From Planococcus maritimus (GTDB taxonomy: Bacteria; Bacillota; Bacilli; Bacillales_A; Planococcaceae): a stretch of 64,000 nt of DNA. This document shows positions 1 through 9,905 of the stretch, piece by piece. How positions within the stretch are numbered: position 1 is the first letter of the stretch; the number at the start of each line of letters is the position of its first letter. A program made the translations under genes and the position numbers. The notes beneath the pieces were generated by a model. The model saw only the letters and a program-made list of their open reading frames with translations, was not told where the DNA came from and did not search any database. Location: NCBI RefSeq assembly GCF_001687625.2, contig NZ_CP016538.2, positions 1,022,501-1,086,500 on the forward strand. Direction: 5' to 3'.

Positions 1-2396
<2,396 letters not shown>

Positions 2397-2476
2397 ATAA
2401 CTGAAATGCGTTTCCATAATCCAATGTCGATTTATCCAGTTTTGAAAGAATAAGATAATATTTTTCAAAAAAATGC

Positions 2477-2504
2477 TTGAAATAATCGGTATTATTGATA
2501 TAAT
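2477..2504 (+). promoter_or_regulatory. Sigma-A-type promoter in the 23S-5S spacer
   Basis: TTGAAA (2477-2482), a 16-bp spacer and TATAAT (2499-2504) lie between the 23S and 5S genes, preceded by an A/T-rich tract (TTTTTCAAAAAAAT) that could act as an UP element. The predicted start is about 20 nt upstream of 5S. It could transcribe 5S and the tRNA cluster independently of the upstream rRNA genes. Seen in sequence; activity is inferred. Confidence 0.6.
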
Positions 2505-2530
2505 AAATCTTGTCTTTCAAATTAATACAG

Positions 2531-2646
<116 letters not shown>

Positions 2647-2656
2647 TGGATATTAT

Positions 2657-2731
2657 TCCGAAGTAGCTCAGTGGTAGAGCACCGCACTGTTAATGCGATG
2701 GTCGTAGGTTCGAGTCCTACCTTCGGAGCCA
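2657..2731 (+). tRNA. tRNA-Asn (GTT)
   Basis: Full cloverleaf with acceptor TCCGAAG/CTTCGGA, anticodon GTT and encoded CCA. First of the trnD-like cluster. Confidence 0.97.
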
Positions 2732-2736
2732 ATTTT

Positions 2737-2826
2737 GGAGAGCTGTCCGAGTGGCCGAAGGAGCATGATTGGAAATCATGTAGGCGGGCAACCGTCTCAA
2801 GGGTTCGAATCCCTTGCTCTCCGCCA
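2737..2826 (+). tRNA. tRNA-Ser (GGA)
   Basis: Class II tRNA with a long variable arm, anticodon GGA, acceptor GGAGAGC/GCTCTCC and encoded CCA. It starts 5 nt after tRNA-Asn. Confidence 0.96.
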
Positions 2827-2848
2827 GTATCTTAAGCTCAAAATTAAA

Positions 2849-2923
2849 GGCCCCTTGGTCAAGCGGTTAAGACACCGCCCTTTCACGGCGGTAACACGGG
2901 TTCGAATCCCGTAGGGGTCACCA
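2849..2923 (+). tRNA. tRNA-Glu (TTC)
   Basis: Cloverleaf with anticodon TTC in CTTTCAC, T-arm GGTTCGAATCC and encoded CCA. Confidence 0.96.
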
Positions 2924-2935
2924 TTTCATTTTCAC

Positions 2936-3011
2936 GGAGGATTAGCTCAGCTGGGAGAGCATCTGCCTTACAAGCAGAGGGTCGGCGGTTCGATCCCGTC
3001 ATCCTCCACCA
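2936..3011 (+). tRNA. tRNA-Val (TAC)
   Basis: Acceptor GGAGGAT/ATCCTCC, anticodon TAC, encoded CCA. Confidence 0.96.
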
Positions 3012-3051
3012 TTTCTTTCAAATTTACAAAGAGAAAGTGAAATATCATTAT

Positions 3052-3129
<78 letters not shown>

Positions 3130-3131
3130 AT

Positions 3132-3207
3132 GGTCCCGTGGTGTAGCGGTTAACATGCCTGCCTGTCACGCAGGAGATCGCCGGTTCGATCCCGGTCGGG
3201 ACCGCCA
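3132..3207 (+). tRNA. tRNA-Asp (GTC)
   Basis: Acceptor GGTCCCG/CGGGACC, anticodon GTC, encoded CCA. Only 3 nt separate it from tRNA-fMet. Confidence 0.96.
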
Positions 3208-3223
3208 TTTTTATTATTAATAT

Positions 3224-3299
3224 GGGTCAGTAGCTCAGTCGGTAGAGCATTAGATTGAAGCTCTAAGTGTCGGCGGTTCGATTCCGTCCTGACCCACCA
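3224..3299 (+). tRNA. tRNA-Phe (GAA)
   Basis: Acceptor GGGTCAG/CTGACCC, anticodon GAA, encoded CCA. Confidence 0.96.
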
Positions 3300-3314
3300 T
3301 ATTTTTATCTCCAT

Positions 3315-3390
<76 letters not shown>

Positions 3391-3393
3391 TTA

Positions 3394-3477
3394 GGTGGGG
3401 TAGCGAAGTGGCTAAACGCGGCGGACTGTAAATCCGCTCCTTCGGGTTCGGCAGTTCGAATCTGCCCCCCACCACCA
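3394..3477 (+). tRNA. tRNA-Tyr (GTA)
   Basis: Class II bacterial tyrosine tRNA with a long variable arm, anticodon GTA, acceptor GGTGGGG/CCCCACC and encoded CCA. Confidence 0.96.
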
Positions 3478-3483
3478 GTTTTT

Positions 3484-3557
3484 AGGGGCATAGTTTAACG
3501 GTAGAACAGAGGTCTCCAAAACCTCCGATGTGGGTTCGATTCCTACTGCCCCTGCCA
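3484..3557 (+). tRNA. tRNA-Trp (CCA)
   Basis: Acceptor AGGGGCA/TGCCCCT, anticodon CCA in CTCCAAA, encoded 3' CCA. Confidence 0.96.
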
Positions 3558-3576
3558 TTTTTTAAAATTATATGTT

Positions 3577-3653
3577 GGCGGTCGTGGCGAAGTGGTTAAC
3601 GCACCGGATTGTGATTCCGGCACTCGGGGGTTCAATTCCCCTCGTCCGCCCCA
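3577..3653 (+). tRNA. tRNA-His (GTG), copy 1
   Basis: Anticodon GTG, acceptor with the extra 5' G typical of tRNA-His, encoded CCA. The same sequence recurs as a second copy 41 nt downstream. Confidence 0.96.
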
Positions 3654-3694
3654 TGATTTTCTTGAAAATTTTATTTCATACATAATAATAACGT

Positions 3695-3771
3695 GGCGGT
3701 CGTGGCGAAGTGGTTAACGCACCGGATTGTGATTCCGGCACTCGGGGGTTCAATTCCCCTCGTCCGCCCCA
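3695..3771 (+). tRNA. tRNA-His (GTG), copy 2
   Basis: Identical over its length to the copy at 3577-3653. The spacers differ, so only the tRNA body is shared. B. subtilis trnD has a single His gene at this point, so this looks like a local tandem duplication. Confidence 0.95.
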
Positions 3772-3778
3772 GTATTAT

Positions 3779-3850
3779 TGGGGTATAGCCAAGCGGTAAG
3801 GCAACGGGTTTTGATCCCGTCATGCCCTGGTTCGAATCCAGGTACCCCAG
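3779..3850 (+). tRNA. tRNA-Gln (TTG)
   Basis: Acceptor TGGGGTA/TACCCCA with discriminator G, anticodon TTG. The 3' CCA is not encoded (GCTTT follows), so the transcript needs CCA addition. Confidence 0.94.
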
Positions 3851-3855
3851 CTTTT

Positions 3856-3930
3856 GCGGAAGTAGTTCAGTGGTAGAACGCCACCTTGCCAAGGTGGAGG
3901 TCGCGGGTTCGACCCCCGTCTTCCGCTCCA
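3856..3930 (+). tRNA. tRNA-Gly (GCC)
   Basis: Acceptor GCGGAAG/CTTCCGC, anticodon GCC, encoded CCA. It starts within 6 nt of the tRNA-Gln end. Confidence 0.96.
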
Positions 3931-3937
3931 TTATTTA

Positions 3938-4011
3938 GGCGGCATAGCCAAGCGGTAAGGCATGGGTCTGCAACACCCTTACCACCGGTTCGAGTCCGGT
4001 TGCCGCCTCCA
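3938..4011 (+). tRNA. tRNA-Cys (GCA)
   Basis: Acceptor GGCGGCA/TGCCGCC, anticodon GCA, encoded CCA. Confidence 0.96.
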
Positions 4012-4020
4012 AACTATTTT

Positions 4021-4104
4021 GCCGGCGTGGCGGAATTGGCAGACGCGCGGGACTCAAAATCCCGTTCCTTCACGGGAGTGTCGGTTCGACCCCGACCGCC
4101 GGTA
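4021..4104 (+). tRNA. tRNA-Leu (CAA), copy 1
   Basis: Class II tRNA with acceptor GCCGGCG/CGCCGGT, anticodon CAA (loop CTCAAAA) and a long variable arm. CCA is not encoded (TCA follows). It is followed by a small hairpin (about 4111-4132) and a terminator. An identical body occurs at 4323-4406. Confidence 0.94.
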
Positions 4105-4137
4105 TCATGATCATCACTCTGCCAAGTGATGAAAGCT

Positions 4138-4174
4138 AAAACCCTCGACTTCAATAGTCGAGGGTTTTTCTTTT
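4138..4174 (+). terminator. Intrinsic terminator of the rRNA-tRNA operon
   Basis: Perfect stem ACCCTCGACT / AGTCGAGGGT followed by TTTTTCTTTT. Ends the tRNA array after tRNA-Leu copy 1. Confidence 0.9.
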
Positions 4175-4246
4175 GAGCAATTAATGAAGAAAACAACCAG
4201 TGTGTATTAAAGGTAAGAAGTTTTTCAAAAAAATAACGTATACCCC

Positions 4247-4275
4247 TTGCAAAATAAACGATTTACTAATATAAT
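4247..4275 (+). promoter_or_regulatory. Promoter of the second tRNA-Leu gene
   Basis: TTGCAA (4247-4252), 17-bp spacer, TATAAT (4270-4275), preceded by an A-rich TTTTTCAAAAAAAT tract like the one before the 23S-5S spacer promoter. The predicted start is about 40 nt before the tRNA. Confidence 0.75.
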
Positions 4276-4322
4276 AATAAATGTTCCTGAAAGCAATATG
4301 AAATGCTTTGGGAGTTAATTTT

Positions 4323-4406
4323 GCCGGCGTGGCGGAATTGGCAGACGCGCGGGACTCAAAATCCCGTTCCTTCACGGGAGTGTCGGTTCGACCCCGACCG
4401 CCGGTA
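4323..4406 (+). tRNA. tRNA-Leu (CAA), copy 2
   Basis: Same 84-nt body as the copy at 4021-4104, again without encoded CCA. It is a stand-alone unit with its own promoter (4247-4275) and terminator (4437-4466). Its 3' trailer forms the same loop-closing hairpin as copy 1 but with compensating base changes. Confidence 0.94.
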
Positions 4407-4436
4407 TCATAATTATTGCTCTGCCAAGCAATGAAC

Positions 4437-4466
4437 AAAGTCCTGACATTTGTCAGGGCTTTTTTA
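4437..4466 (+). terminator. Intrinsic terminator after tRNA-Leu copy 2
   Basis: Stem CCTGACA / TGTCAGG followed by GCTTTTTTATTT. Confidence 0.85.
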
Positions 4467-4469
4467 TTT

Positions 4470-5250
4470 GCATTGTCGCTAGCTTTTTTAGTAAAGCTTA
4501 TTAATAGTAGAAGAGTTGCCGTCTTTTAGGAGAGGGGATATTTCTCTATATTCATGTATCAGAATTGGCTGAAGAACTTTTTTCAGGGCTGAGTGCTGGT
4601 AAAGCGCTGAGCTTGAAGTTTCCTTATCCGCGTTCCATTGAAAGACAGCTACTAATAGAAGTTGTCTTTTGGGTGTTCTAGAACATTTAAAGGCAGCAAA
4701 GTTGTTTTAAATTGAATACGGTAAGGCACGTGCAAACTATTCAAAATGATTAATTGTAATTTTTTTCAAATAGTCTTATGGTGTGTTAATATATGTGTGA
4801 TTAATATCCCTAGCGATTCCAGTTGAATGGATCTTGTATTCATATAGATCCTATTTGATTTCTGCAATAGGTATGAGCTGGTTTTATGGGAACGTAAGGG
4901 TCTTGCTCTTATGAAGCTATTCAAGACGATTTAAGAAGATAGACTTCAGGAAATGATGAAGAGCCAGCCCGTCATTTAAAACGCGTTAAATGCCTTCTGG
5001 TACCTGATTAAACGGCAGTAGATTGCGAGCTAGAGGTATTAAGGCGAGAAGCTCTGTAATGAACGGCTTCAGAGAATATTAAACTGAACCGTAAGTCTTT
5101 TTTAATAAAGTGACTTGTATCGTTTTGAAAAATTGGTTTAGTTCAGTTTTCGACTGCACTAGATTAGTGAATGTGATATTAAGTAAGCGTAGATGTGCTG
5201 ATAGGGTTGAAAAATACAATGATCTTTAAAAATGAACTGAGTTGTTAATG
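4470..5250. other. Intergenic stretch, probable decayed coding sequence
   Basis: No intact gene is visible in about 780 bases. On the plus strand 4511-4680 is open for some 56 codons without a usable start. After a one-base shift, protein-like sequence continues to about 4749 broken by one stop. Near 4960-5105 another plus-strand frame reads DEEPARHLKRVKCLLVPD and continues through three stops (one at about 5008, then two adjacent ones at about 5059). This is what a long-inactivated gene looks like, but the family cannot be named and chance is not excluded. No RNA family or strong promoter was recognised. Confidence 0.3.
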
Positions 5251-5261
5251 GAGGAGAAGTT

Positions 5262-6311
5262 ATGCGGAAGATACATAGTGAAGTCGTCGAATTTAGAGGC
5301 AGCCATTATGATTATGGAGTGATGCAGGGCAGTGCGCTCAAAGAGTCAATTACGCTGCAGAACCGCAGGGGTCAATGGAAGAGCAAGAGGCCGCGTTTTG
5401 CCATCGATCCATTAGAAGCTCAAGCTGCATTTAATGAATATGCTCCTAACTTGTGGGAGGAGTTGAAAGGCCTTGAGGACAGCCTCAAGTTGCCGACTGA
5501 AGAAGTGCTTCGTGATTTCGGCGGTTACCGAATCGACGCTCCACCATCGGGCTGCTCGATTGTCAGCGGTGAAGATTTTCTGGTGCGCAATTATGACTTT
5601 CATCCGCAGACGTATGAAGGCAGGTTCTGCTTATTTCAGCCTGATAAGGGAAATGCTATTATTGGGCCGAGTCAGCGCATCCTGGGCCGCATGGATGGTA
5701 TGAACGAGCATGGTCTTGTAATGGGTTATAACTTTATGCACCGAAAAAATCCGGGTGATGGCTTTGTCTGTTACATGATCGGGCGCATCATTCTAGAGAG
5801 CTGCTCGACTGTCGATGAAGCTGTCGCTTTAGTCAAAGATATTCCGCACCGTGGATCGTTCAGCTACGTCGTGACAGATAAGAGCGGCGCGACAAAAGTT
5901 ATTGAAGCGACACCGCGTAAAGTAGTGGTGCGCGATGCTTCGGCCTGTACGAATCATTTTGAAATTCAGCAACAAGAAAATCGCAATTATTTGAAAGACT
6001 CCTATGAACGATTATCGGTCATTGAGCGAAATGCGGGAGAAGTGGCGGAAGCCTATCGTGCCTACCGGCTATTTAATGACACTGGTCGAGGATTGTTTTC
6101 GGATCTCTACAAGAGTTGGGCTGGAACCATCCATACATCTGTCTATTTACCAAATGAGGGGGAAGTGTGGTTCGCCTTGGGTGGTGACCAGGAGCCTGAA
6201 GTGTTCCATTTTGAGAAATGGCTTGCCGGCAATCCTGTCCGTACTAAATCCATTCATGGACAAATCGATACCGGCATCGGGTTTGCCCATACCGATGCTT
6301 TGTTCAAATGA
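5262..6311 (+). CDS. C45-family (acyltransferase-type) Ntn-hydrolase, paralogue 1
   Basis: A 349-residue cytosolic protein of the C45/choloylglycine-hydrolase-like group of N-terminal-nucleophile hydrolases, related to acyl-CoA:6-aminopenicillanate acyltransferase. Such enzymes cleave or form linear amide bonds; the substrate here is unknown. The expected processing site is Gly97-Cys98 in SGCSIVSGEDFLVRNYDF, with Cys98 becoming the nucleophile after self-cleavage. Other typical blocks are GRMDGMNEHGLVMGYNF and the TNHF segment late in the protein. No signal peptide is seen. The start follows GGAGGAGAAGTT. It converges on a clear paralogue at 6337-7407 that has Cys98 at the same residue, so the two arose by duplication. 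The family call is good; the reaction is not known. Confidence 0.85.
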   Translation: MRKIHSEVVEFRGSHYDYGVMQGSALKESITLQNRRGQWKSKRPRFAIDPLEAQAAFNEYAPNLWEELKGLEDSLKLPTEEVLRDFGGYRIDAPPSGCSIVSGEDFLVRNYDFHPQTYEGRFCLFQPDKGNAIIGPSQRILGRMDGMNEHGLVMGYNFMHRKNPGDGFVCYMIGRIILESCSTVDEAVALVKDIPHRGSFSYVVTDKSGATKVIEATPRKVVVRDASACTNHFEIQQQENRNYLKDSYERLSVIERNAGEVAEAYRAYRLFNDTGRGLFSDLYKSWAGTIHTSVYLPNEGEVWFALGGDQEPEVFHFEKWLAGNPVRTKSIHGQIDTGIGFAHTDALFK

Positions 6312-6312
6312 A

Positions 6313-6350
6313 AAACGGCTAGAGCACTCGCATGCTCTAGCCATTTTTTT
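6313..6350. terminator. Bidirectional intrinsic terminator between convergent paralogues
   Basis: Stem GGCTAGAGCA (6317-6326) / TGCTCTAGCC (6333-6342), with ATTTTTTT on the plus side and GTTTTT on the minus side. The stop codon of the minus-strand gene (6337-6339) is inside the stem. Confidence 0.85.
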
Positions 6351-7407
6351 GCTGTAATGAAGACAGGTCGTCAAGATATGGAAACGGAAAATGGGTATCG
6401 ATTTTCCCGTTAATGCGTTTTGCTAGCAAGCGTTCGCCTTGAAGCCATTTTTGAAAATCGAACATGAGCGGCAAACGATCAGGACCGATGGCAAAGCCGA
6501 CTTCTAGGCTGTTTGGGAAATAGGAAGCAGTATGCAAGGTGCCGGATGCGGTGCTGTATTTAGTAGAAAATACGCCTTGGTCCGAGTCGTTCAATAACCG
6601 AAATGCCGAATACGCATCGTTTGAAGTAGTAGTGTGAGTAAGCAGCGCATCTTCACGGCGTTTGGAATCGTCGATCTGGTAGCGGTTTTCTTCTGATAAT
6701 ACTTCAAAATGGTTTGTTGATACGGCTGCTTCCCGGACGATGACATTGCGCGGAGAAGTTTCAGCTACGACCGAACGCCCGCTCTTATCAAGCAATACAT
6801 AGCTAAACGAGCGACGGTGGGGCAGCTCTTTCAATAAATCGACGGCTTCTTCGATGGTTGCGCAATGTTCAAGGATCAAGCGGCCGATCATATTGCAGAT
6901 AAATCCGTCTGCGGAGTTGCGGCGGTTGATGAAATTATAGCCCATGGCGAGCCCTTTCTCGTTAAGTCCATCCGTCCGCCCGGTAATTTGCATGGACGGC
7001 CCGATGGATGCATAGCCCCCGTCAGTTGGTTCATATAAGGCGAACCTGCCTTCGTAGCCTTGTGGAGAACTATCGTAATTTCTGACTAGAAAATCGGAGC
7101 GGCTCAGGATCGAACAGCCACTTCGTGTATATTCGATATAATAGCCGCCGAATTCACGCAAGGCGTCGTAAAACGGCCATTTCAACGCATCGGCCAAGCC
7201 TTCGATTTCTTCCCAGATGCGCGGAGCAAAACGTTCGAGCATGTCGATGGCTTTGGTTTCATCTACCAACAGCTGCTTGCTGTTCTGGCCGCGCTGTATT
7301 TTTCGGTTCGGCAATAGCAGTGAATCTCTTAATAATTCTCCTTGATGGTAGCCGAAATCATAATGGCTGCCACGGAATTGAATAACGTCGCTATGGACTT
7401 TCTTCAT
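6337..7407 (-). CDS. C45-family (acyltransferase-type) Ntn-hydrolase, paralogue 2
   Basis: A 356-residue paralogue of the protein at 5262-6311, colinear with it through nearly the whole length (for example VIQFRGSHYDFG, GCSILSRSDFLVRNYD, GRTDGLNEKGLAMGYNF). Gly97-Cys98 is the predicted autocatalytic cleavage site and nucleophile. It is probably a cytosolic amide hydrolase or acyltransferase of unknown substrate. The ATG has a good GAGGGA ribosome binding site. Its last codons and stop overlap the shared terminator hairpin. The divergence between the two copies suggests an old duplication and perhaps different substrates (inference). Confidence 0.85.
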   Translation of the reverse strand: MKKVHSDVIQFRGSHYDFGYHQGELLRDSLLLPNRKIQRGQNSKQLLVDETKAIDMLERFAPRIWEEIEGLADALKWPFYDALREFGGYYIEYTRSGCSILSRSDFLVRNYDSSPQGYEGRFALYEPTDGGYASIGPSMQITGRTDGLNEKGLAMGYNFINRRNSADGFICNMIGRLILEHCATIEEAVDLLKELPHRRSFSYVLLDKSGRSVVAETSPRNVIVREAAVSTNHFEVLSEENRYQIDDSKRREDALLTHTTTSNDAYSAFRLLNDSDQGVFSTKYSTASGTLHTASYFPNSLEVGFAIGPDRLPLMFDFQKWLQGERLLAKRINGKIDTHFPFPYLDDLSSLQQKNG

Positions 7408-7461
7408 GTCTCATCCCTCTTTTTTTATCTCAGTATCAAAAGAATACTAGAGTTTTCAGGA

Positions 7462-7500
7462 GAATAAAAAGAATCTGCCTGAAGCAGATGCTTCAGGCAG
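7462..7500 (-). terminator. Intrinsic terminator after the B3/B4 domain gene
   Basis: Stem CTGCCTGAAGC / GCTTCAGGCAG followed, on the minus strand, by ATTCTTTTTATT. Confidence 0.85.
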
Positions 7501-8163
7501 TTAAAGGACAAATAGTTGTGCTTCGCCGCCATTAATGCCAGTAAACATATTGCCGGCAGCAGTCAAAAGCTGGATGGCATTGTCACGGTTCATCGATGGA
7601 CGGAGGTAAAATACATGTATGGCATCTGTTGTGTGAGGTGTCACAGCAGTCCGCTTAGAATCGACGTAAGGGCTGCCGAATGCGCCTTTTGCGTCGCGTG
7701 TGACGATGATTTTATCGAGTGTATTGTCGCGGTTATTCAAGCCTTCGTATCGGTCCTCTATGGTTCCGATCCCAATTTCGACGTCACCCTCGATCTGTGA
7801 GGCGTCATATAGGCCAAGTGGGATTTCGTATTGAAGCGACAAAAAGCTGTTCATGTCGATGGCTGAATTGACGGGGTCTAAATAGTTTTGCTTGCGCACC
7901 CTGCGGTACAAGGCTTCTGCAGACGGACGGTAGCGGCTCGGGTCGCCTCCAAGCGCTTTCCAGGCAAGTCTCCATTCAAGAAGACCAGGAAAATCAGTCA
8001 ATTCCTTGTCATCCATGTCAAAGAATAATTGCTCTTGGAAGAGTTGGAGACGGCCTTTTAACATTTGAGGTGAATCCGAAACGGTGATATTGTTATAATG
8101 AATAATGCCGATTTTGAAATCAGGCAGGATCTCTGTCATTTCAGGGTTTACGTGGAAGTCCAC
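7501..8163 (-). CDS. B3/B4 tRNA-binding domain protein (COG3382 type)
   Basis: About 220 residues resembling the free-standing B3/B4 domain, the editing/structural module of the phenylalanyl-tRNA synthetase beta chain. Diagnostic stretches are LEWRLAWKALGGDPSRYRPS, NSAIDMNSFLSLQYEIPLGLYD, and GSPYVDSKRTAVT. No synthetase catalytic domain is present. Members are thought to bind tRNA or amino acids, possibly clearing mischarged tRNA, but the role is unproven. The GTG start at 8163 is preferred because GGAAAGGA precedes it by 8 nt; ATGs at 8172 and 8196 have poor spacing. It is divergent from queG, a tRNA-modification gene. Confidence 0.75.
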   Translation of the reverse strand: MDFHVNPEMTEILPDFKIGIIHYNNITVSDSPQMLKGRLQLFQEQLFFDMDDKELTDFPGLLEWRLAWKALGGDPSRYRPSAEALYRRVRKQNYLDPVNSAIDMNSFLSLQYEIPLGLYDASQIEGDVEIGIGTIEDRYEGLNNRDNTLDKIIVTRDAKGAFGSPYVDSKRTAVTPHTTDAIHVFYLRPSMNRDNAIQLLTAAGNMFTGINGGEAQLFVL

Positions 8164-8228
8164 AGCGACCATCCTTTCCGTGAATAATAGAATCATCTTA
8201 CCATAAATTGGGGCAAGGAGTTATCAAC

Positions 8229-9374
8229 ATGAACTTGGATCAATTCCAACAACAACTAGTAGCGTATGCCGCGGAAATCGGAATTGACAAAATCGGCTTT
8301 GCTTCAGCCGAACCTTTTTTTAATTTAAAGCACCGGTTGATCCGTCAACAGCAATTGAATTTTCAGTCGGGTTTTGAGGAATCGGATGTGGAAAAACGGA
8401 CGCGACCGGAATTGTTGATGGAAGAACCGGTTAGCATCATTGCGATTGCGATTGCCTATCCATCTAAAATGGAAGGGGCGACACCAGGCGTCAAAGGGGC
8501 AAGGCGCGGGATTTTCTCGCGTTCTTCCTGGGGCAAAGATTATCATGCGGCACTGCGCGACCGTTTGGCGTTGCTCGAATCGTTCATCGCCGCGCATTAT
8601 CCGGAAGCGCGCATGAAATCGATGGTCGATACCGGCGAATTGTCTGACCGTGCTGTAGCAGAGCGTGCAGGTATCGGATGGAGTGCGAAAAACACCAATA
8701 TCATCACACCGGAGTTTGGGTCGTATGTTTATTTGGGCGAGATGATTACCAATATTCCATTTGCCTACGATGAACCGATGGAAGACCAATGCGGCGATTG
8801 CCGCTTGTGCATCGATACATGCCCGACCGGCGCGATTGTCGAGGGCGGTCAGCTCAATGCCCAGCGCTGCATTTCGTTTTTGACACAGACGAAAGGCTTT
8901 CTGCCAGATGAGTTCCGGTCGAAAATCGGCAACCGGATTTACGGCTGCGACACGTGTCAGACGGTTTGTCCGAAAAATAAGCGCAAAGCCAATCGCATCC
9001 ATCCGGAATTCGATCCGGACCCGGACATTGCCAAACCCTTACTTGAGCCGCTGCTGACGATTTCCAATAGGGAATTCAAAGAGAAATTCGGCCATGTGTC
9101 AGGTTCGTGGCGGGGCAAAAAACCAATCCAGCGCAATGCTATTTTGGCGCTTGCCCATTTCAAGGAACAATCGGCCGTGCCGACATTGATCGACTTGATG
9201 AAGGCAGATCCGCGACCGGTCATTCGGGGGACGGCGGCTTGGGCACTCGGCCGCATCGGAGTAGATGAGGGCAGACAAGCGTTAGAACACGCACGACAGC
9301 AAGAGATAGATGAAGAGGTGCTGGCGGAAATTGAAAAAGGCCTGACATTCTTTTCTGCAGAAACGAAAGGATAA
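8229..9374 (+). CDS. queG: Epoxyqueuosine reductase QueG
   Basis: Cytosolic cobalamin- and iron-sulfur-dependent enzyme that reduces epoxyqueuosine to queuosine in the wobble position of tRNAs with GUN anticodons. It has an N-terminal DUF1730-like domain, then two ferredoxin-type clusters: CGDCRLCIDTCP near residue 190 and CDTCQTVCP near residue 240. The C-terminal third carries HEAT-like repeats (VPTLIDLMKADPRPVIRGTA) used for tRNA binding in the longer family members. The ATG at 8229 follows CAAGGAG; an upstream GTG-type extension lacks a site. The next gene is trmL, 10 nt downstream, giving a tRNA-modification pair. Confidence 0.95.
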   Translation: MNLDQFQQQLVAYAAEIGIDKIGFASAEPFFNLKHRLIRQQQLNFQSGFEESDVEKRTRPELLMEEPVSIIAIAIAYPSKMEGATPGVKGARRGIFSRSSWGKDYHAALRDRLALLESFIAAHYPEARMKSMVDTGELSDRAVAERAGIGWSAKNTNIITPEFGSYVYLGEMITNIPFAYDEPMEDQCGDCRLCIDTCPTGAIVEGGQLNAQRCISFLTQTKGFLPDEFRSKIGNRIYGCDTCQTVCPKNKRKANRIHPEFDPDPDIAKPLLEPLLTISNREFKEKFGHVSGSWRGKKPIQRNAILALAHFKEQSAVPTLIDLMKADPRPVIRGTAAWALGRIGVDEGRQALEHARQQEIDEEVLAEIEKGLTFFSAETKG

Positions 9375-9384
9375 GTGAAGAAAT

Positions 9385-9858
9385 TTGGGAATACACATTG
9401 TGTTATATCAGCCATTAATTCCGGCGAATACCGGGAACATTGCACGCTCTTGTGCGGGAACGGGCGTCAGCCTTCATTTGATCAAGCCGCTCGGGTTTTC
9501 AACAGATGACAAAATGCTCAAACGGGCGGGGCTCGATTATTGGGAGCATGTCGATATTCATTATCACGATGGCCTCGATGAGTTGTTTGCAGCCTACCCT
9601 GAAGGAAAATACCATTACATTACGAAATTTGGGACTAAAACGTATAGCACGTTTGATTTCTCCGATACGGAAGAGGATTACTTCTTCGTCTTCGGGCAGG
9701 AGACGAAAGGCTTGCCGAGAGAATTGATTGATGCCAATTTAGAGCGTTGTTTGCGCATTCCGATGAATGAGCATATCCGTTCGCTCAATTTGTCGAACAC
9801 GGCAGCGATCTTAATGTATGAAGCGTTGCGGCAACAGGATTTCCCGAATCTGAAATAA
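9385..9858 (+). CDS. trmL: tRNA (cytidine/uridine-34-2'-O)-methyltransferase TrmL
   Basis: A 157-residue SPOUT methyltransferase (CspR in B. subtilis) that methylates the 2'-O of the wobble base of tRNA-Leu species, including the CAA anticodon found twice in this window. The trefoil-knot signature is visible: PANTGNIARSCAGTGVSLHL at the N-terminus, FGQETKGLP in the middle, and MNEHIRSLNLSNTAAILMYE at the C-terminus. Length matches the family. The start is TTG at 9385, chosen by homology to the N-terminus. Co-transcribed with queG; a terminator follows. Confidence 0.95.
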   Translation: MGIHIVLYQPLIPANTGNIARSCAGTGVSLHLIKPLGFSTDDKMLKRAGLDYWEHVDIHYHDGLDELFAAYPEGKYHYITKFGTKTYSTFDFSDTEEDYFFVFGQETKGLPRELIDANLERCLRIPMNEHIRSLNLSNTAAILMYEALRQQDFPNLK

Positions 9859-9866
9859 ACGACAAA

Positions 9867-9894
9867 AAAGGACAGCGCGTGGGCGCTGTCCTTT
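9867..9894 (+). terminator. Intrinsic terminator after trmL
   Basis: Stem AAAGGACAGCGC / GCGCTGTCCTTT with a TTTT run. The minus-strand side also has a T-rich tail, so it may serve the 32-residue gene at 9906-10004 too. Confidence 0.8.
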
Positions 9895-9905
9895 TGCATT
9901 ACAGA

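Noticed and set aside
5161-5261. Promoter before the first C45 gene
   Set aside because: TTGAAA (5207) and TACAAT (5215) occur but not at usable spacing.
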